A stretch of 64,000 bases of DNA, from assembly GCF_017254865.1 (NCBI RefSeq), contig NZ_JAFKCV010000001.1, forward strand, positions 186,001-250,000. The letters are read 5' to 3'. The notes beneath the pieces were generated by a model, which was given only the letters and a program-made list of their open reading frames with translations, ran no database searches and was not told the DNA's origin. This document shows, one piece after another, positions 9,101-18,546 of the stretch. The stretch is from Bowmanella dokdonensis. GTDB lineage: Bacteria; Pseudomonadota; Gammaproteobacteria; Enterobacterales; Alteromonadaceae. Position 1 is the stretch's first letter, and each line of letters starts with the position of its first letter. The position numbers and the translations under genes are program-made.

Positions 9101-9889
9101 TCAGCGTATATTTTTACCTGCTGCCAGGCGGGTAAACAGGGTCGGAAACCAGCGTTTGATAGTCGGCGCCCAGCCACTCAATCCTTTGCCAATGACCACC
9201 TCGTACTTTTCCCGCTGCATGGCCCTGACTATGGCTTCGGCACATTGGTATGGCGTAATGCCCGAGGCGATGGAGCGGGCAACCTTGCCAAACTTCTGGC
9301 CGTCTTCGGTCAGGGCATTAACTGAAATACTGGTTTGCACAAAGCCAGGACAGACATTCAGCACTTTGAGACCATGACGGGCTTCCTCGGCGCGCAGACA
9401 ATCCATGTAGCCGATCAGGGCGTGCTTGGAGGCGGAGTAGCCGGACATGCTCTGACCACCAACCTTACCCGCCACACTGGCGATATTAACGACCATACCG
9501 CAGTTTTTCAGCAGGGCCGGCAGGGCCGCCTGGGTCAGGGCGATGGTACCGAAGTAGTTCACTTCCATTACCTGGCGTTGGACCGACAGCGCCGTGCTTC
9601 TGGCCAGCCCCCGCTGGGAGATACCGCCGTTATTGATCAGCACGTCCAGCCCAGCGGTGCCAAGGGTCTCGTCGCAAAGCCGGGGCAGGTTGTGAGGTAC
9701 GGACAGATCCAGGGGCACTATTTGGTGCAGTTCTGAGTGGCTCAGGCTGTCCCGAAGCTGTTGCAGTTTGTCTTCAGAACGGGCGCTGAGGATCAACTGC
9801 GCCCCTGCCCGGTCAAGTTGCCGGGCCAGGGCCTCGCCTATGCCCATTGAGGCGCCGGTCAGCCAGATTCGTTTGCCTTGCAGGTCCAT
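9101..9889 (-). CDS. Short-chain dehydrogenase/reductase (SDR)
   Basis: 262 residues. Classical SDR layout: cofactor motif TGASMGIGEALA (residues 11-22), an NNG motif in LINNGGISQRG, catalytic Ser in NIASVAGKVG and YSASK as the Y-x-x-x-K pair. SARSEDKL after the second strand suggests NADP(H). The C-terminal part (KGLSGWAPTIKRWFPTLFTRL) is amphipathic and resembles membrane-associated SDRs of the DHRS7 type. Substrate: unknown. The start at 9889 is 9 bases after the yibQ-like stop, with TAAGGA as ribosome site, so the two are probably co-transcribed. Confidence 0.9.
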   Translation of the reverse strand: MDLQGKRIWLTGASMGIGEALARQLDRAGAQLILSARSEDKLQQLRDSLSHSELHQIVPLDLSVPHNLPRLCDETLGTAGLDVLINNGGISQRGLARSTALSVQRQVMEVNYFGTIALTQAALPALLKNCGMVVNIASVAGKVGGQSMSGYSASKHALIGYMDCLRAEEARHGLKVLNVCPGFVQTSISVNALTEDGQKFGKVARSIASGITPYQCAEAIVRAMQREKYEVVIGKGLSGWAPTIKRWFPTLFTRLAAGKNIR

Positions 9890-9898
9890 CAGGAATCC

Positions 9899-10657
9899 TT
9901 ACTCCGTATGATTGGTGGAGACGGGCTGATCCGCCAGGGCCAGTGCCTTTTCCTGCATCAGTGCACTGATCGGAATAAGCCGGATGCCGTGGCCTGCCAG
10001 TTCTGGCAGCGCCTGGCGAAGAAACCTGAGGGTCTCTTCATAAGGATGGCCGATGCCCACAGCGTTGCGGTACTTTTTTGCGATACGGATCAGGCGGTTG
10101 AACTGCTGCCGCATATGGGCCTCGTCCTGGAAGTGATCCAGAAATACATGCCTGTGTGCGCTTGGCACCCCCTGCAGGGCGGCTATTTTTTCAGCCTTGC
10201 TGTAACGGGTGGTGCGGCTGTCGACAAAAAACATCTGCCGGGTCTGCAGAAAATTCATGGTAGTGCGCATGGGTGAACTGAGTTGGGTCAGCTTGGAGCC
10301 CATATGGTTGTTCAGGCCAATCGCATGGGGAACGGAGTTCAGGGCGAGCCCCAGCTCCTGAGTAATCGCCTGTTCCGTCATCTGCGCTGTCAGGGCACCC
10401 GGTCCCAACCGGTTTCCTGCCAGAGCTTCCATTGGCATATGCAGCATTACCTCCCGGTCCTGTTCTGACGCCCGGACGGAGTAGCGGGTGGAATAGGGAG
10501 TATGTGGCAGGATGGCGAAGGTGACTTGGGGAGGAAGAGCAAAGGCCGCCTCGTCCTGCTTGCGGTAGCCCATATCGTCAATAATCAGGGCAATATTGCC
10601 GGCTGTGGTCGAATTCGTGATCAGGCACAGCAGTATGGCTAAAAGAAAGTGTTTCAA
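9899..10657 (-). CDS. Divergent polysaccharide deacetylase, YibQ-like
   Basis: 252 residues from a TTG start (10655-10657); no ATG or GTG precedes the signal peptide MKHFLLAILLCLITNSTTA. The mature part begins with NIALIIDDMGYRK and carries HMPMEA and GLNNHMGSKLT, hallmarks of the YibQ/DUF610 branch of the NodB deacetylase fold. Its exact substrate is not known; a periplasmic cell-wall role is assumed. It lies behind envC, as in E. coli (envC-yibQ). The 98 bases between the two hold a short hairpin (CCTAAGA/TCTTGGG) without a T-run. Confidence 0.88.
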   Translation of the reverse strand: MKHFLLAILLCLITNSTTAGNIALIIDDMGYRKQDEAAFALPPQVTFAILPHTPYSTRYSVRASEQDREVMLHMPMEALAGNRLGPGALTAQMTEQAITQELGLALNSVPHAIGLNNHMGSKLTQLSSPMRTTMNFLQTRQMFFVDSRTTRYSKAEKIAALQGVPSAHRHVFLDHFQDEAHMRQQFNRLIRIAKKYRNAVGIGHPYEETLRFLRQALPELAGHGIRLIPISALMQEKALALADQPVSTNHTE

Positions 10658-10755
10658 GCGGGCAATTCTTATTCTCTATCTTTTTATCCTACCTAGGATG
10701 CCAGTTTTGCGCCCCATGTCCAAGCAGAGGGGGTATCCTAAGACAGTCTTGGGTA

Positions 10756-11904
10756 TCAATCCTTTATCCATTGGGCCGGATTGATGGCATCACCCTTATG
10801 GCGCAGTTCAAAATACAGGGCGGGGCTGGACTGACCACCGCTTTGGCCCACCAGGGCTATCTCTTCCCCGGCTTCCACTTGCTCGCCTACGTCCTTGAGC
10901 AGAGCCTGGTTATAGCCATACAGGCTCATAAAACCATCGCCGTGATCCAGCACTGTGACCAGGCCAAACCCCCGCAACCAGTCTGCAAACAGGACCTTGC
11001 CATGGTGAATGGCCCGGACCGAATCGCCCAGACTGCCGTCAAACAACACGCCTTTCCATCGAATCTGCCCCTGACGTTTTTTGGCATACAGATCCCGCAG
11101 CCTGCCCCCGGTGGGGCGCAGAAGTTTGCCTTTGAGGCCGTCGAGGCCTTTGAGATCCTGAGGCTGACGGGCGGCCATTTCGGCGGCCCGCTGCAATGTC
11201 TGGATAAGATTCTGTTCGTTGATTTGCAACTGCTCAATCTGCGCTGCATCCGTGTCGATGCGACTCTCCAGTTCTTTAAGCGTCGCCTCTCGTTTATCCT
11301 GCTCTGATGCTACCAACTGGCGCTGGGCTTCCTGGACCTGCACCAGATTGGCCAGCTCCCGGCGTTTGCCTTCAAGGTCGGTCTCAACACTTTTAAGCTT
11401 GGTGACCAACTCGGTGAAGTGCTGGATTTGCTCCAGACGAGCCTGGTTAAGATAGCCGTAGTATCTGAGCATGCGCTCCAGTCTGGAGACATCCTCCTGA
11501 TTGAGCAGCATCTTACTGAAATCATGCTGACCGGTCATATAGGCGCTGTGCAATTGATCGGCAAGGGCATCCTGCTGCTGTGAGATTTGCTGCCTGAGCT
11601 GCGCCTGCTCCCGTTGCAAGCGCTTCTGTTCCTGCTCGGTACTGTCCAGACGACGGCGGGTCTGCTTGAGATCCTTGATCAAAACAGCAATCTGCTTTTC
11701 GGCCTTTCTCAGGGTGTTTTCCAGTTCCTTGGCATTGGCCAGCTTAACGTCCAGGGCCTGCTGGCGTTCCCTTATTTGTGCCTGAAGGCTCTTGAGTTGC
11801 TCGTCAATCTGCTCCTGGGCGGACAGGGGCAGGCCAAGCAGGCACAGTAGCATCAGGCATGCAGGATGCCACCGGGAGTGCTTGGGTGCCAGGTTGGAGA
11901 ACAT
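10756..11904 (-). CDS. envC: Murein hydrolase activator EnvC
   Basis: 382 residues. The signal peptide ends about LPLSAQ, followed by a long coiled coil (roughly 30-240, very rich in Q, K, E and L) and a C-terminal LytM/M23 domain (about 285-380) with GKVLFADWLRGFGLVTVLDHG and YFELRHKGDAINPAQW. The zinc-ligand His residues of active M23 peptidases are not all present, as in E. coli EnvC, which activates the amidases AmiA and AmiB at the septum through FtsEX. It starts 2 bases after the gpmI stop, so it is translated from the same message. Confidence 0.93.
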   Translation of the reverse strand: MFSNLAPKHSRWHPACLMLLCLLGLPLSAQEQIDEQLKSLQAQIRERQQALDVKLANAKELENTLRKAEKQIAVLIKDLKQTRRRLDSTEQEQKRLQREQAQLRQQISQQQDALADQLHSAYMTGQHDFSKMLLNQEDVSRLERMLRYYGYLNQARLEQIQHFTELVTKLKSVETDLEGKRRELANLVQVQEAQRQLVASEQDKREATLKELESRIDTDAAQIEQLQINEQNLIQTLQRAAEMAARQPQDLKGLDGLKGKLLRPTGGRLRDLYAKKRQGQIRWKGVLFDGSLGDSVRAIHHGKVLFADWLRGFGLVTVLDHGDGFMSLYGYNQALLKDVGEQVEAGEEIALVGQSGGQSSPALYFELRHKGDAINPAQWIKD

Positions 11905-11906
11905 AG

Positions 11907-13442
11907 TTAGTCAGACAGTTGCACAATGGGTTTACCGGTCATTTCTTCAGGCTGTTCCATGCCCATCAGATGCAACATGGTGGGCGCCACGTCGCTTAAG
12001 GTACCGCCGGACCTGGCTGTGGCCGGACGGCCCACATAAATGAAGGGCACGGGATCGCTGGTATGGGCCGTATGAGCCTGGCCCGACTGATGGTCTTTCA
12101 TCTGTTCTGCATTACCGTGGTCGGCGGTAATCAGGCATTCTCCTCCTACCTGTTGTAAGGCATCCACTACCCGGCCAATGCAATGGTCCACGGCTTCACA
12201 GGCTTTGACGGCTGCCTCGAAGACGCCGGTGTGGCCGACCATATCGCCGTTGGGATAGTTACAGATAATGACATCGTACTTGCCCGACTCGATGGCCGCG
12301 ACCAGTTTGTCTGTCAGTTCGGTGGAATTCATCTCCGGTTGCAGGTCGTAGGTGGCCACATCCGGAGAGGGCACCAGAATACGATCTTCTCCTTCGAACA
12401 GCTCCTCCCGGCCACCGCTGTAGAAAAAAGTCACATGGGCGTACTTTTCTGTCTCCGAGATACGCAGTTGGGTCTTGTTATGCTTGGCCAGCCACTCGCC
12501 CATCACATTGGTCAGCGGTTCGGGGGGGTAGGCGCAGTCGGTATCGATATCGGCCGAGTATTGAGTCAGCATCACGAAGCCGGACAGTGCAGGGATCTTC
12601 TGCCGCTGGAAACCATCAAAGTCCGCCTCCACGAAAGCCCGTGTGATCTGTCTGGCGCGATCGGCGCGGAAATTCATAAAAAAGACTGCATCACCGTCTT
12701 CAATGGTCACGGCTTCCCCGACCCGGGTGGGTTTAACGAACTCATCGTTTTCCTCCCTGTCATAGGCCGCTTCGAGACCCGCCACGGCACTGTCAGACTG
12801 GTAGGATGCCTTGCCCAGCGTCAGCAGATCATAAGCGGCCTGAACCCTGTCCCAACGATTGTCCCTGTCCATGGCATAGTAGCGACCCACCAGGCTGGCA
12901 GTTCTGCCTACACCCAGCTTTTCGAACAGGGCATCGGCCTTTTCCAGGGAAGCTTTGGCACTGCGAGGGGGGGTGTCGCGGCCATCCAGAAAGGCATGCA
13001 GATAAATTTGTTTGGCGCCCCGCTTGGCGGCCATTTCGATCATGGCCAGGATGTGATCTTCGTGGCTGTGGACGCCCCCGGGCGACATCAGTCCCATCAG
13101 GTGCACCGCTTTGCCCTTGGCAATGGCTTTGTCCAGATTGTCCACCAACACAGGATTGTCGAAGAAGTCGCCATCCTTAATCGCCTTGGTGATACGGGTG
13201 AAATCCTGATACACCACCCTGCCAGCGCCGAGATTGACATGGCCCACTTCGGAATTGCCCATCTGTCCCTCTGGCAGTCCCACGTCGAGTCCTGAGCCTG
13301 AAATCAATGTTTTGGGACAGGTTTTCCCCAGCTTGTCCAGCACTGGTGTATTGGCCTGCGCAATCGCATTGTCCTGCCTGTCTTCCCGATAGCCCCAGCC
13401 GTCCAGAATGATCAATACCAGGGGATGCTTTTGCTGACTCAT
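11907..13442 (-). CDS. gpmI: 2,3-bisphosphoglycerate-independent phosphoglycerate mutase
   Basis: 511 residues from the ATG at 13442, preceded by AAGGAG 8 bases upstream. The frame stays open further upstream but without family similarity. It is a manganese-dependent glycolytic enzyme interconverting 3- and 2-phosphoglycerate. The catalytic Ser is S64 in GNSEVGH, D14 in LDG binds metal, and ADHGNAEQM and [10 protein letters not shown] near the end supply further metal ligands. It precedes envC, as in E. coli (gpmM-envC), and is divergent from the rhodanese gene. Confidence 0.97.
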   Translation of the reverse strand: MSQQKHPLVLIILDGWGYREDRQDNAIAQANTPVLDKLGKTCPKTLISGSGLDVGLPEGQMGNSEVGHVNLGAGRVVYQDFTRITKAIKDGDFFDNPVLVDNLDKAIAKGKAVHLMGLMSPGGVHSHEDHILAMIEMAAKRGAKQIYLHAFLDGRDTPPRSAKASLEKADALFEKLGVGRTASLVGRYYAMDRDNRWDRVQAAYDLLTLGKASYQSDSAVAGLEAAYDREENDEFVKPTRVGEAVTIEDGDAVFFMNFRADRARQITRAFVEADFDGFQRQKIPALSGFVMLTQYSADIDTDCAYPPEPLTNVMGEWLAKHNKTQLRISETEKYAHVTFFYSGGREELFEGEDRILVPSPDVATYDLQPEMNSTELTDKLVAAIESGKYDVIICNYPNGDMVGHTGVFEAAVKACEAVDHCIGRVVDALQQVGGECLITADHGNAEQMKDHQSGQAHTAHTSDPVPFIYVGRPATARSGGTLSDVAPTMLHLMGMEQPEEMTGKPIVQLSD

Positions 13443-13576
13443 GGGAAAACTCCTTGCTGAATAGGGATATTGTTGAATTCGGCGTCCTGAATGGTACGGG
13501 AGGCCAGCAGCCAATTCCAATAGTTAATAGCAATCGTCGCAATTCCAATAAGTTATTTATTAGTCACGAATTTTCT

Positions 13577-13592
13577 CCCGCCCTGAGGCGGG
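13577..13592. promoter_or_regulatory. Short hairpin in the gpmI/rhodanese divergent region
   Basis: CCCGCC-CTGA-GGCGGG, a perfect 6-bp stem with a 4-base loop, lies midway between the divergent starts at 13442 and 13701. No T-run follows on either strand, so it is not an obvious terminator. It could be an operator or leader hairpin. Confidence 0.35.
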
Positions 13593-13700
13593 CACCAATC
13601 TGAGGCTGGTTTCTGCGCGCAGTTTCTATATACTTTGCACTCATTTTTTGCCTGCCTTCGGCGGCGGAATTCAGTTTGACGTACAAGGGCGAACGATTCT

Positions 13701-14126
13701 ATGCAGCAGTTTATCGAATTTGTCGGTAATCATTATCTCCTGTCCAGCGCCTGGGCGGCACTGGCAGTTTTGCTGGTTTACAGCCTGGTCAGTGGCCGGT
13801 TTTCTCCTATCAAGGAACTGGGCACCCATGAAGTGACCATGTTGATGAATAAGCAGGATGCCCTGGTACTGGATATCCGTGCCCAGAATGAGTTCAAAAA
13901 GGGTCATATCCTGGGGGCGAAACAGATCGCCAGCGAGAAACTTAACAAAGGGGATTTCTCTTCCCTTGAAAACCATAAGAGCAAACCCATTATTGTGGTC
14001 TGTGCCATGGGCATGACGGCCAAGCGCACGGCAACGCAGTTGCTCAAGGCAGGGTTCAGCCAGGTGTCTGTCCTTAAGGGCGGCATGAATGCCTGGAGCA
14101 GCGCCAATCTGCCCATCGCCAAGTAG
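13701..14126 (+). CDS. Rhodanese-domain membrane protein, YibN-like
   Basis: 141 residues. One N-terminal membrane helix (about 11-31, LLSSAWAALAVLLVYSLVSG) is followed by a single rhodanese domain with the active-site loop CAMGMTAKR, Cys at 101. It is like E. coli YibN, in the same place upstream of grxC and secB. It probably transfers sulfane sulfur or acts in a redox role at the inner membrane; the physiological acceptor is unknown. Confidence 0.9.
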   Translation: MQQFIEFVGNHYLLSSAWAALAVLLVYSLVSGRFSPIKELGTHEVTMLMNKQDALVLDIRAQNEFKKGHILGAKQIASEKLNKGDFSSLENHKSKPIIVVCAMGMTAKRTATQLLKAGFSQVSVLKGGMNAWSSANLPIAK

Positions 14127-14155
14127 GTCGGCAGGGCAAAGTTGCAGAGAGACTT

Positions 14156-14413
14156 ATGGCCAAGGTAGAGATTTATACCAAACAATATTGCCCCTATTGT
14201 GTCCGCGCCAAACAACTGCTGGACAGCAAAGGGGTCGCTTATCAGGAATATCCTGTCGATCGCCAGCCCGAACTGCGCGATGAGATGATCCAGAGGGCAA
14301 AGGGTGGCTACACTGTGCCACAGATTTTCATCAATATGTCCCATATCGGCGGCTGCGATGACATGCTGGCTCTGGAATCCCGGGGCAAGCTGGATGAATT
14401 ACTGGCCGCTTAG
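14156..14413 (+). CDS. grxC: Glutaredoxin 3
   Basis: 85 residues with the dithiol active site CPYC at 12-15 and the GSH-binding VPQIFIN and GGCDDM motifs. It is a cytoplasmic glutathione-dependent disulfide reductase that can serve ribonucleotide reductase. It lies 29 bases after the rhodanese gene and 24 bases before secB, in the conserved order yibN-grxC-secB-gpsA. Confidence 0.97.
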   Translation: MAKVEIYTKQYCPYCVRAKQLLDSKGVAYQEYPVDRQPELRDEMIQRAKGGYTVPQIFINMSHIGGCDDMLALESRGKLDELLAA

Positions 14414-14437
14414 GCCACAAACCACTTAGGAAAGAAC

Positions 14438-14953
14438 ATGACAGATGAAGTACAAGGCAACGGCGCAGACGTTGCAGCAAACGGTCAGGCCACGCAGCCT
14501 CAATTTGCCATTCAGCGTATCTACACCAAGGATATTTCTTTTGAGTCTCCGAACAGCCCGGCCATCTTCCAGAAAGAGTGGAAGCCGGAAGTGAAGATGG
14601 ATATCGATACCCGTACCAGCAAACTGGACGACAACAATTACGAAGTCGTGCTGTCTGTCACTGTCACCGCCAAGGCGGGTGAAGAAACGGCCTTCCTGGT
14701 GGAAGTGCAACAGGCTGGTATCTTTACGGTGGCAGATATGGCCGATTCCCAGAAGGCTCATGTGTTGGGGTCTTTCTGCCCTAACACCCTGTTCCCCTAT
14801 GCACGCGAATGTGTGTCCAATCTGGTGAACCGGGGCACGTTCCCGCAACTGAACCTGGCACCGGTAAACTTTGACGCCATCTTTGCCGCATATATGCAAA
14901 AGCGCGCCGAGAATGCCCAGGCTCAGCAGGCGGCACAAAGCCAAGAGGCCTGA
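14438..14953 (+). CDS. secB: Protein-export chaperone SecB
   Basis: 171 residues, slightly longer than E. coli SecB (155) because of a polar N-terminal extension and a Gln/Ala-rich tail. Core motifs [19 protein letters not shown] and [11 protein letters not shown] are those of the family. The tetrameric chaperone keeps preproteins unfolded and hands them to SecA. Its TGA overlaps the gpsA start by one base (TGATG), giving translational coupling. Confidence 0.97.
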   Translation: MTDEVQGNGADVAANGQATQPQFAIQRIYTKDISFESPNSPAIFQKEWKPEVKMDIDTRTSKLDDNNYEVVLSVTVTAKAGEETAFLVEVQQAGIFTVADMADSQKAHVLGSFCPNTLFPYARECVSNLVNRGTFPQLNLAPVNFDAIFAAYMQKRAENAQAQQAAQSQEA

Positions 14954-15960
14954 TGCAAGCTAATGTCCGGAGCATGACGGTACTGGGGGCGGGGTCGTAT
15001 GGCACCGCCCTTGCTTTTTGTTTTGCCAGAAACGGGTTTCCCACCACCTTGTGGGGACGTGACCAGAAGCAGATGGCCAAAATGGCCAGAGACAGGGTCA
15101 ACGAGCGTTACCTGCCGGGGGCGGCTTTTCCGGATGCCCTGCGCATCGAGGTGGATCTTGCCAAAGCCATTGCCGCCAGTCCCAATATTCTGGTAGTGGT
15201 ACCGAGTCACGGGTTTGCCGCCATGCTCAAGCAGATCAAGCCCATGCTCAGCCCCGGGCATCGGGTACTTTGGGCCACAAAGGGACTGGAGCCTGATACC
15301 GGCTGCCTGTTGCAGGACGTGGCCCGTCGTATATTAGGCGACCAGATCTCCCTGGCTGTATTGTCTGGTCCCACCTTTGCCAAAGAGATGGCGGCGGGCC
15401 TGCCAACGGCTATTTCCCTGTCCTCTGCCGATGACAAGCTAATCGACGATATCGCCGATATGCTGCATTGCGGTAAGTCGCTGAGGGTGTACAAGAATAG
15501 TGATTTTATTGGCGTCCAATTGGGCGGCGCGGTAAAAAACGTCATCGCCATTGGTGCCGGACTGGCCGATGGCATCGGCTTTGGCGCCAACGCCCGCACA
15601 GCCCTGATTACCCGAGGCCTGGCTGAGCTGACCCGCCTGGGTGTTGCCATGGGCGCTGAAGCCAGCACCTTTATGGGCATGGCCGGCCTGGGCGATCTGG
15701 TCCTGACCTGCACGGACAACCAGTCCCGAAACCGGCGTTTTGGTCTGGCATTGGGCCAGGGTATGACAGTCCAGCAGGCCATGGACAGCATAGGGCAGGT
15801 GGTGGAAGGTTACCGCAACACCAAGGAAGTCTATCTGCTGGCCAAACGCCAGGGGGTCGAAATGCCTATCAGCGAACAGATCTATCAGGTGCTCTACGCG
15901 GGCAAGTCGCCCAAAGATGCGGCACTGGCCCTGCTGGGTCGGGAAAAAAAGTTCGAGTAA
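14953..15960 (+). CDS. gpsA: Glycerol-3-phosphate dehydrogenase [NAD(P)+]
   Basis: 335 residues. The nucleotide-binding motif [10 protein letters not shown] starts at residue 12. The catalytic-region motif [16 protein letters not shown] and the C-terminal ARTALITRG and [10 protein letters not shown] motifs are complete. It reduces dihydroxyacetone phosphate to sn-glycerol-3-phosphate for phospholipid synthesis. It is coupled to secB by a one-base overlap. In E. coli cysE follows; here gpsA is followed by the converging trmL gene and no cysE is present. Confidence 0.97.
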   Translation: MQANVRSMTVLGAGSYGTALAFCFARNGFPTTLWGRDQKQMAKMARDRVNERYLPGAAFPDALRIEVDLAKAIAASPNILVVVPSHGFAAMLKQIKPMLSPGHRVLWATKGLEPDTGCLLQDVARRILGDQISLAVLSGPTFAKEMAAGLPTAISLSSADDKLIDDIADMLHCGKSLRVYKNSDFIGVQLGGAVKNVIAIGAGLADGIGFGANARTALITRGLAELTRLGVAMGAEASTFMGMAGLGDLVLTCTDNQSRNRRFGLALGQGMTVQQAMDSIGQVVEGYRNTKEVYLLAKRQGVEMPISEQIYQVLYAGKSPKDAALALLGREKKFE

Positions 15961-15961
15961 G

Positions 15962-16033
15962 AAAGTTGGCAGTTCTCAGTGAGGAGAAAATTTGACTTAA
16001 GCGATTGAACTGTAGAATTTTTCTGCCAACTTT
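15962..16033. terminator. Long-armed inverted repeat between converging gpsA and trmL
   Basis: AAAGTTGGCAG (15962-15972) and its exact complement CTGCCAACTTT (16023-16033) are separated by 50 bases. They start right after the gpsA stop and end at the trmL stop. The loop contains a smaller hairpin (TTCTC/GAGAA). It may act as a bidirectional 3' stabiliser or terminator; the loop is unusually long. Confidence 0.45.
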
Positions 16034-16497
16034 TACAGAGCACCCTCAAAACCCAGTTGCCGCCAGGCTTCAAACACCATCACCGCTACCGCATTGGACA
16101 GGTTCATACTGCGGCTTTGTGCCAGCATGGGTATGCGCAGCCTCTGCTGGGGGGGCAAAGACTCGATAATCTCCATTGGCAAACCGCGGGTTTCTGGCCC
16201 AAAGAGTAAGGCATCCCCCCTGGAAAATGCCACCTGTGCATAGTGGACTTTGCCTTTGGTGGTGCAGGCGAACAGGCGCCGGGGCTCTACCTGCTCTAGG
16301 CAGCTCTGAAGACTGTCATGACGGCCCACCCGGGTAAACTCATGGTAGTCGAGACCCGCCCGGCGTAATCTCTTGTCATCCCAGGTAAAGCCCAGCGGAC
16401 CAATAAGGTGCAGACGAAAGCCGGTATTGGCGCAAAGACGAATGATATTGCCTGTATTGGGCGGTATTTCCGGTTGATAGAGCAGGACGTCAAGCAT
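16033..16497 (-). CDS. trmL: tRNA (cytidine/uridine-2'-O-)-methyltransferase TrmL
   Basis: 154 residues from the ATG at 16497, where [17 protein letters not shown] is the family start; the open frame upstream is not conserved. It is a SPOUT methyltransferase that 2'-O-methylates the wobble base 34 of leucine tRNAs. Motifs: N-terminal [18 protein letters not shown], then [10 protein letters not shown] and [19 protein letters not shown] forming the SAM-binding knot. It is in the usual place near secB and gpsA. Confidence 0.96.
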   Translation of the reverse strand: MLDVLLYQPEIPPNTGNIIRLCANTGFRLHLIGPLGFTWDDKRLRRAGLDYHEFTRVGRHDSLQSCLEQVEPRRLFACTTKGKVHYAQVAFSRGDALLFGPETRGLPMEIIESLPPQQRLRIPMLAQSRSMNLSNAVAVMVFEAWRQLGFEGAL

Positions 16498-16537
16498 GAT
16501 AAACGAGGGTAACCGATTGAAGCCAAAGAATAACATC

Positions 16538-16561
16538 TTATACTAATCCGATTGGTATTAA
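16538..16561. promoter_or_regulatory. Small palindrome in the trmL/fieF divergent region
   Basis: ATACTAAT-CCG-ATTGGTAT, an 8-base imperfect inverted repeat (7 of 8 paired, the eighth a T:G), lies between the divergent starts. Similar short palindromes containing ATACC and GGTAT are scattered in Alteromonadales genomes, and a larger related one is at 43811-43845 in this window. It could be an operator or an interspersed repeat. Confidence 0.3.
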
Positions 16562-16631
16562 CTCCCCCACTGCATCGCAACGCATCTCCGGGTTATACTC
16601 TGATCAACAAAACAGGCAGCTATCCGGGTCA

Positions 16632-17546
16632 ATGACAGCAAAAAAGAAAGATCAATACGGTTACTGGGTCAAGTTGGCCAGTTCTTTTACCCTGCTGGCG
16701 GCGATGAGCATGATCCTGGTCAAGACCTGGGCCTGGTATCGCACCGACTCTGCTGTGATGCTGGCCTCCCTGACCGACTCTTTTTTTGATGTGGCGGCTT
16801 CCCTGATTAACTTTTTTGTCCTTCGTTATGCGCTGATGCCGCCGGATGAGGACCACAAGTTTGGCCATGGCAAGGCTGAATCCCTGGCGGGCCTGGCCCA
16901 ATCTGCCTTTATTTTCGGTTCTGCTCTGCTGCTGATATTACACAGTGTGGATCAACTGAAATACCCCACCGCCCTCAATCGCCCTGAGTTGGCGGTCTAT
17001 GCGACGATTTTCAGTGTTTTTATGACACTGGTAATGGTGTCAGTGCAAAGGCTGGCCATCCGGCGGACCAATTCGGTGGCCCTGAAAGGAGATTCCCTGC
17101 ACTATCAGTCAGATCTCTTGATGAACCTGGCCGTCTTGTTGGCGTTGTGGCTCAGCAGTCAGGGTTATCTGGCCATGGACGGCTGGTTTGCCATCGGCAT
17201 AGCCCTGTACCTGATGTGGGGCGCGCGGGATATTGGATTGCAATCCATGGCAACCCTGATGGACAAAGAGCTGCCCGAAGAGTACAGCGCCCAGATCGAG
17301 GAAATCGTCAGGGCCGACCCCAGAGTGCATGGGGTGCATGATATCCGCACCCGTCAGTCGGGCCGGACCATTTTTATTCAGTTCCATCTGGAGCTGGATG
17401 ACAATCTCAAGCTGGTGGACGCCCACGACATTACGGTCAAAGTGGAAGAGGCGGTCAGCCGGCAGATCCCGGAGGCCGAAGTGTTGATCCATCAGGATCC
17501 CATCTCGGTCACTCTGCCTGAAAAAAATCCAGTATCCGGGTCATAG
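16632..17546 (+). CDS. fieF: Cation-diffusion-facilitator efflux pump FieF
   Basis: 304 residues, six membrane helices then a cytoplasmic C-terminal domain. The transport-site residues match E. coli FieF (YiiP): D49 and D53 in SLTDSFFD, H157 and D161 in LHYQSDLLMN. The family exports Zn(II), Fe(II) or Cd(II) in exchange for protons. GRTIFIQFHLELDD and VDAHDITVKVEE are the C-terminal metal-sensing domain. Its last 38 bases overlap the converging hydrolase gene. Confidence 0.93.
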   Translation: MTAKKKDQYGYWVKLASSFTLLAAMSMILVKTWAWYRTDSAVMLASLTDSFFDVAASLINFFVLRYALMPPDEDHKFGHGKAESLAGLAQSAFIFGSALLLILHSVDQLKYPTALNRPELAVYATIFSVFMTLVMVSVQRLAIRRTNSVALKGDSLHYQSDLLMNLAVLLALWLSSQGYLAMDGWFAIGIALYLMWGARDIGLQSMATLMDKELPEEYSAQIEEIVRADPRVHGVHDIRTRQSGRTIFIQFHLELDDNLKLVDAHDITVKVEEAVSRQIPEAEVLIHQDPISVTLPEKNPVSGS

Positions 17547-18546
17547 CCTCGGTACGATAGGGGTCAGCCTCCATCAGTAACTCGTGCCTGGCTTTGGCTA
17601 TTACCCGTAGCTGGCAGCGAGGCATCAGGGCGCAAAGATGATCCTGTCTGCCATTGTCCACCACAAGATCACCGCCAGCCTGCAGAACCAGAATCTCGGT
17701 TTGCAGTTCTGGGGCAAGATCTTCCAGCCTGTCCAGGGCATCCAGTGAAGCCTGCAACCAGTCGAAGGTCACCCCGCCCAATTGCAGGCGCGGGGTCTGT
17801 TCGTATTCGTCACGGAAGATCTGGTAACGGATTTTGCTGTGAGTCAGGGTATTGATGGCAAATGGCACCGCCAGATAATCCCCCTGGCCGATAAAATACC
17901 AGGGCCGTGACGCAAACCAGCGATTCAGGCTTTGTCCGGAGCTGACCAGGCCCCTGGCCAGCCACAAAGGGAGAGGGGACTTTATACCGTACATGGGAGA
18001 GCTGAACGCCGCCTTGCTGAAATCCTGCGGATAGGCTGACAGATACAGTGTGCCGATGGCGCTGCCCATGGAGTGACCCAGCAGAACGGGTTTATGCCGG
18101 CTGTTTGGCAGGACTATCTGGTCATAAAACTGCTTCAGATCCGCCACATAATCATCATAGTGGCGCACATAACCCTGATGGGCATGATCATTCATGCGTT
18201 CCGACAGGCCCTGCCCCCGGTGATCGAGAATAAACACCGAATAGCGGTTCTGGTAAAGATCGAACAGTATCTCCTTATACTTAAGGTAACCCTCAATCCT
18301 GCCGCTGCTGATCACTATGGTGCCCCGTGCCTCAGGATGCAGACTGTATGCATAGGCGATATCCAGTTCTTCCCGGCCCTTGAAGGTGCCGGTTTGAACC
18401 TGGTTGTGCCAGAAGCCCTGAATCAGGGTGGGATAGTTTTCCCTCAGGGTCTGTTCATCAGAAAAATAGTAGTCCATCGCCTGTACCGCGGAACAAAAGA
18501 TTAACAGTACCAGAAGGGACAGGTGACGGGTCAATAATTGGAACAT
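17509..18546 (-). CDS. Alpha/beta hydrolase, lysophospholipase L2 (PldB)-like, in the cpx operon
   Basis: 345 residues from the ATG at 18546. That ATG overlaps the cpxA stop as TGATG, which fixes the start. A signal peptide (about 1-23, ending AVQAMD) suggests export to the periplasm. The hydrolase core shows VFILDHRGQGLSER, the nucleophile elbow GHSMGS and a late His in AKARHELLMEAD. PldB-type enzymes hydrolyse lysophospholipids. Its position as third gene of a cpxR-cpxA operon suggests an envelope-repair role, which is inference. The 3' end overlaps fieF by 38 bases on the opposite strand. Confidence 0.85.
   Translation of the reverse strand: MFQLLTRHLSLLVLLIFCSAVQAMDYYFSDEQTLRENYPTLIQGFWHNQVQTGTFKGREELDIAYAYSLHPEARGTIVISSGRIEGYLKYKEILFDLYQNRYSVFILDHRGQGLSERMNDHAHQGYVRHYDDYVADLKQFYDQIVLPNSRHKPVLLGHSMGSAIGTLYLSAYPQDFSKAAFSSPMYGIKSPLPLWLARGLVSSGQSLNRWFASRPWYFIGQGDYLAVPFAINTLTHSKIRYQIFRDEYEQTPRLQLGGVTFDWLQASLDALDRLEDLAPELQTEILVLQAGGDLVVDNGRQDHLCALMPRCQLRVIAKARHELLMEADPYRTEAMTRILDFFQAE

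Noticed and set aside
12183-13295. 370-codon open frame antisense to gpmI
   Set aside because: Shadow of a highly biased coding region; gpmI shows all catalytic motifs on the other strand.
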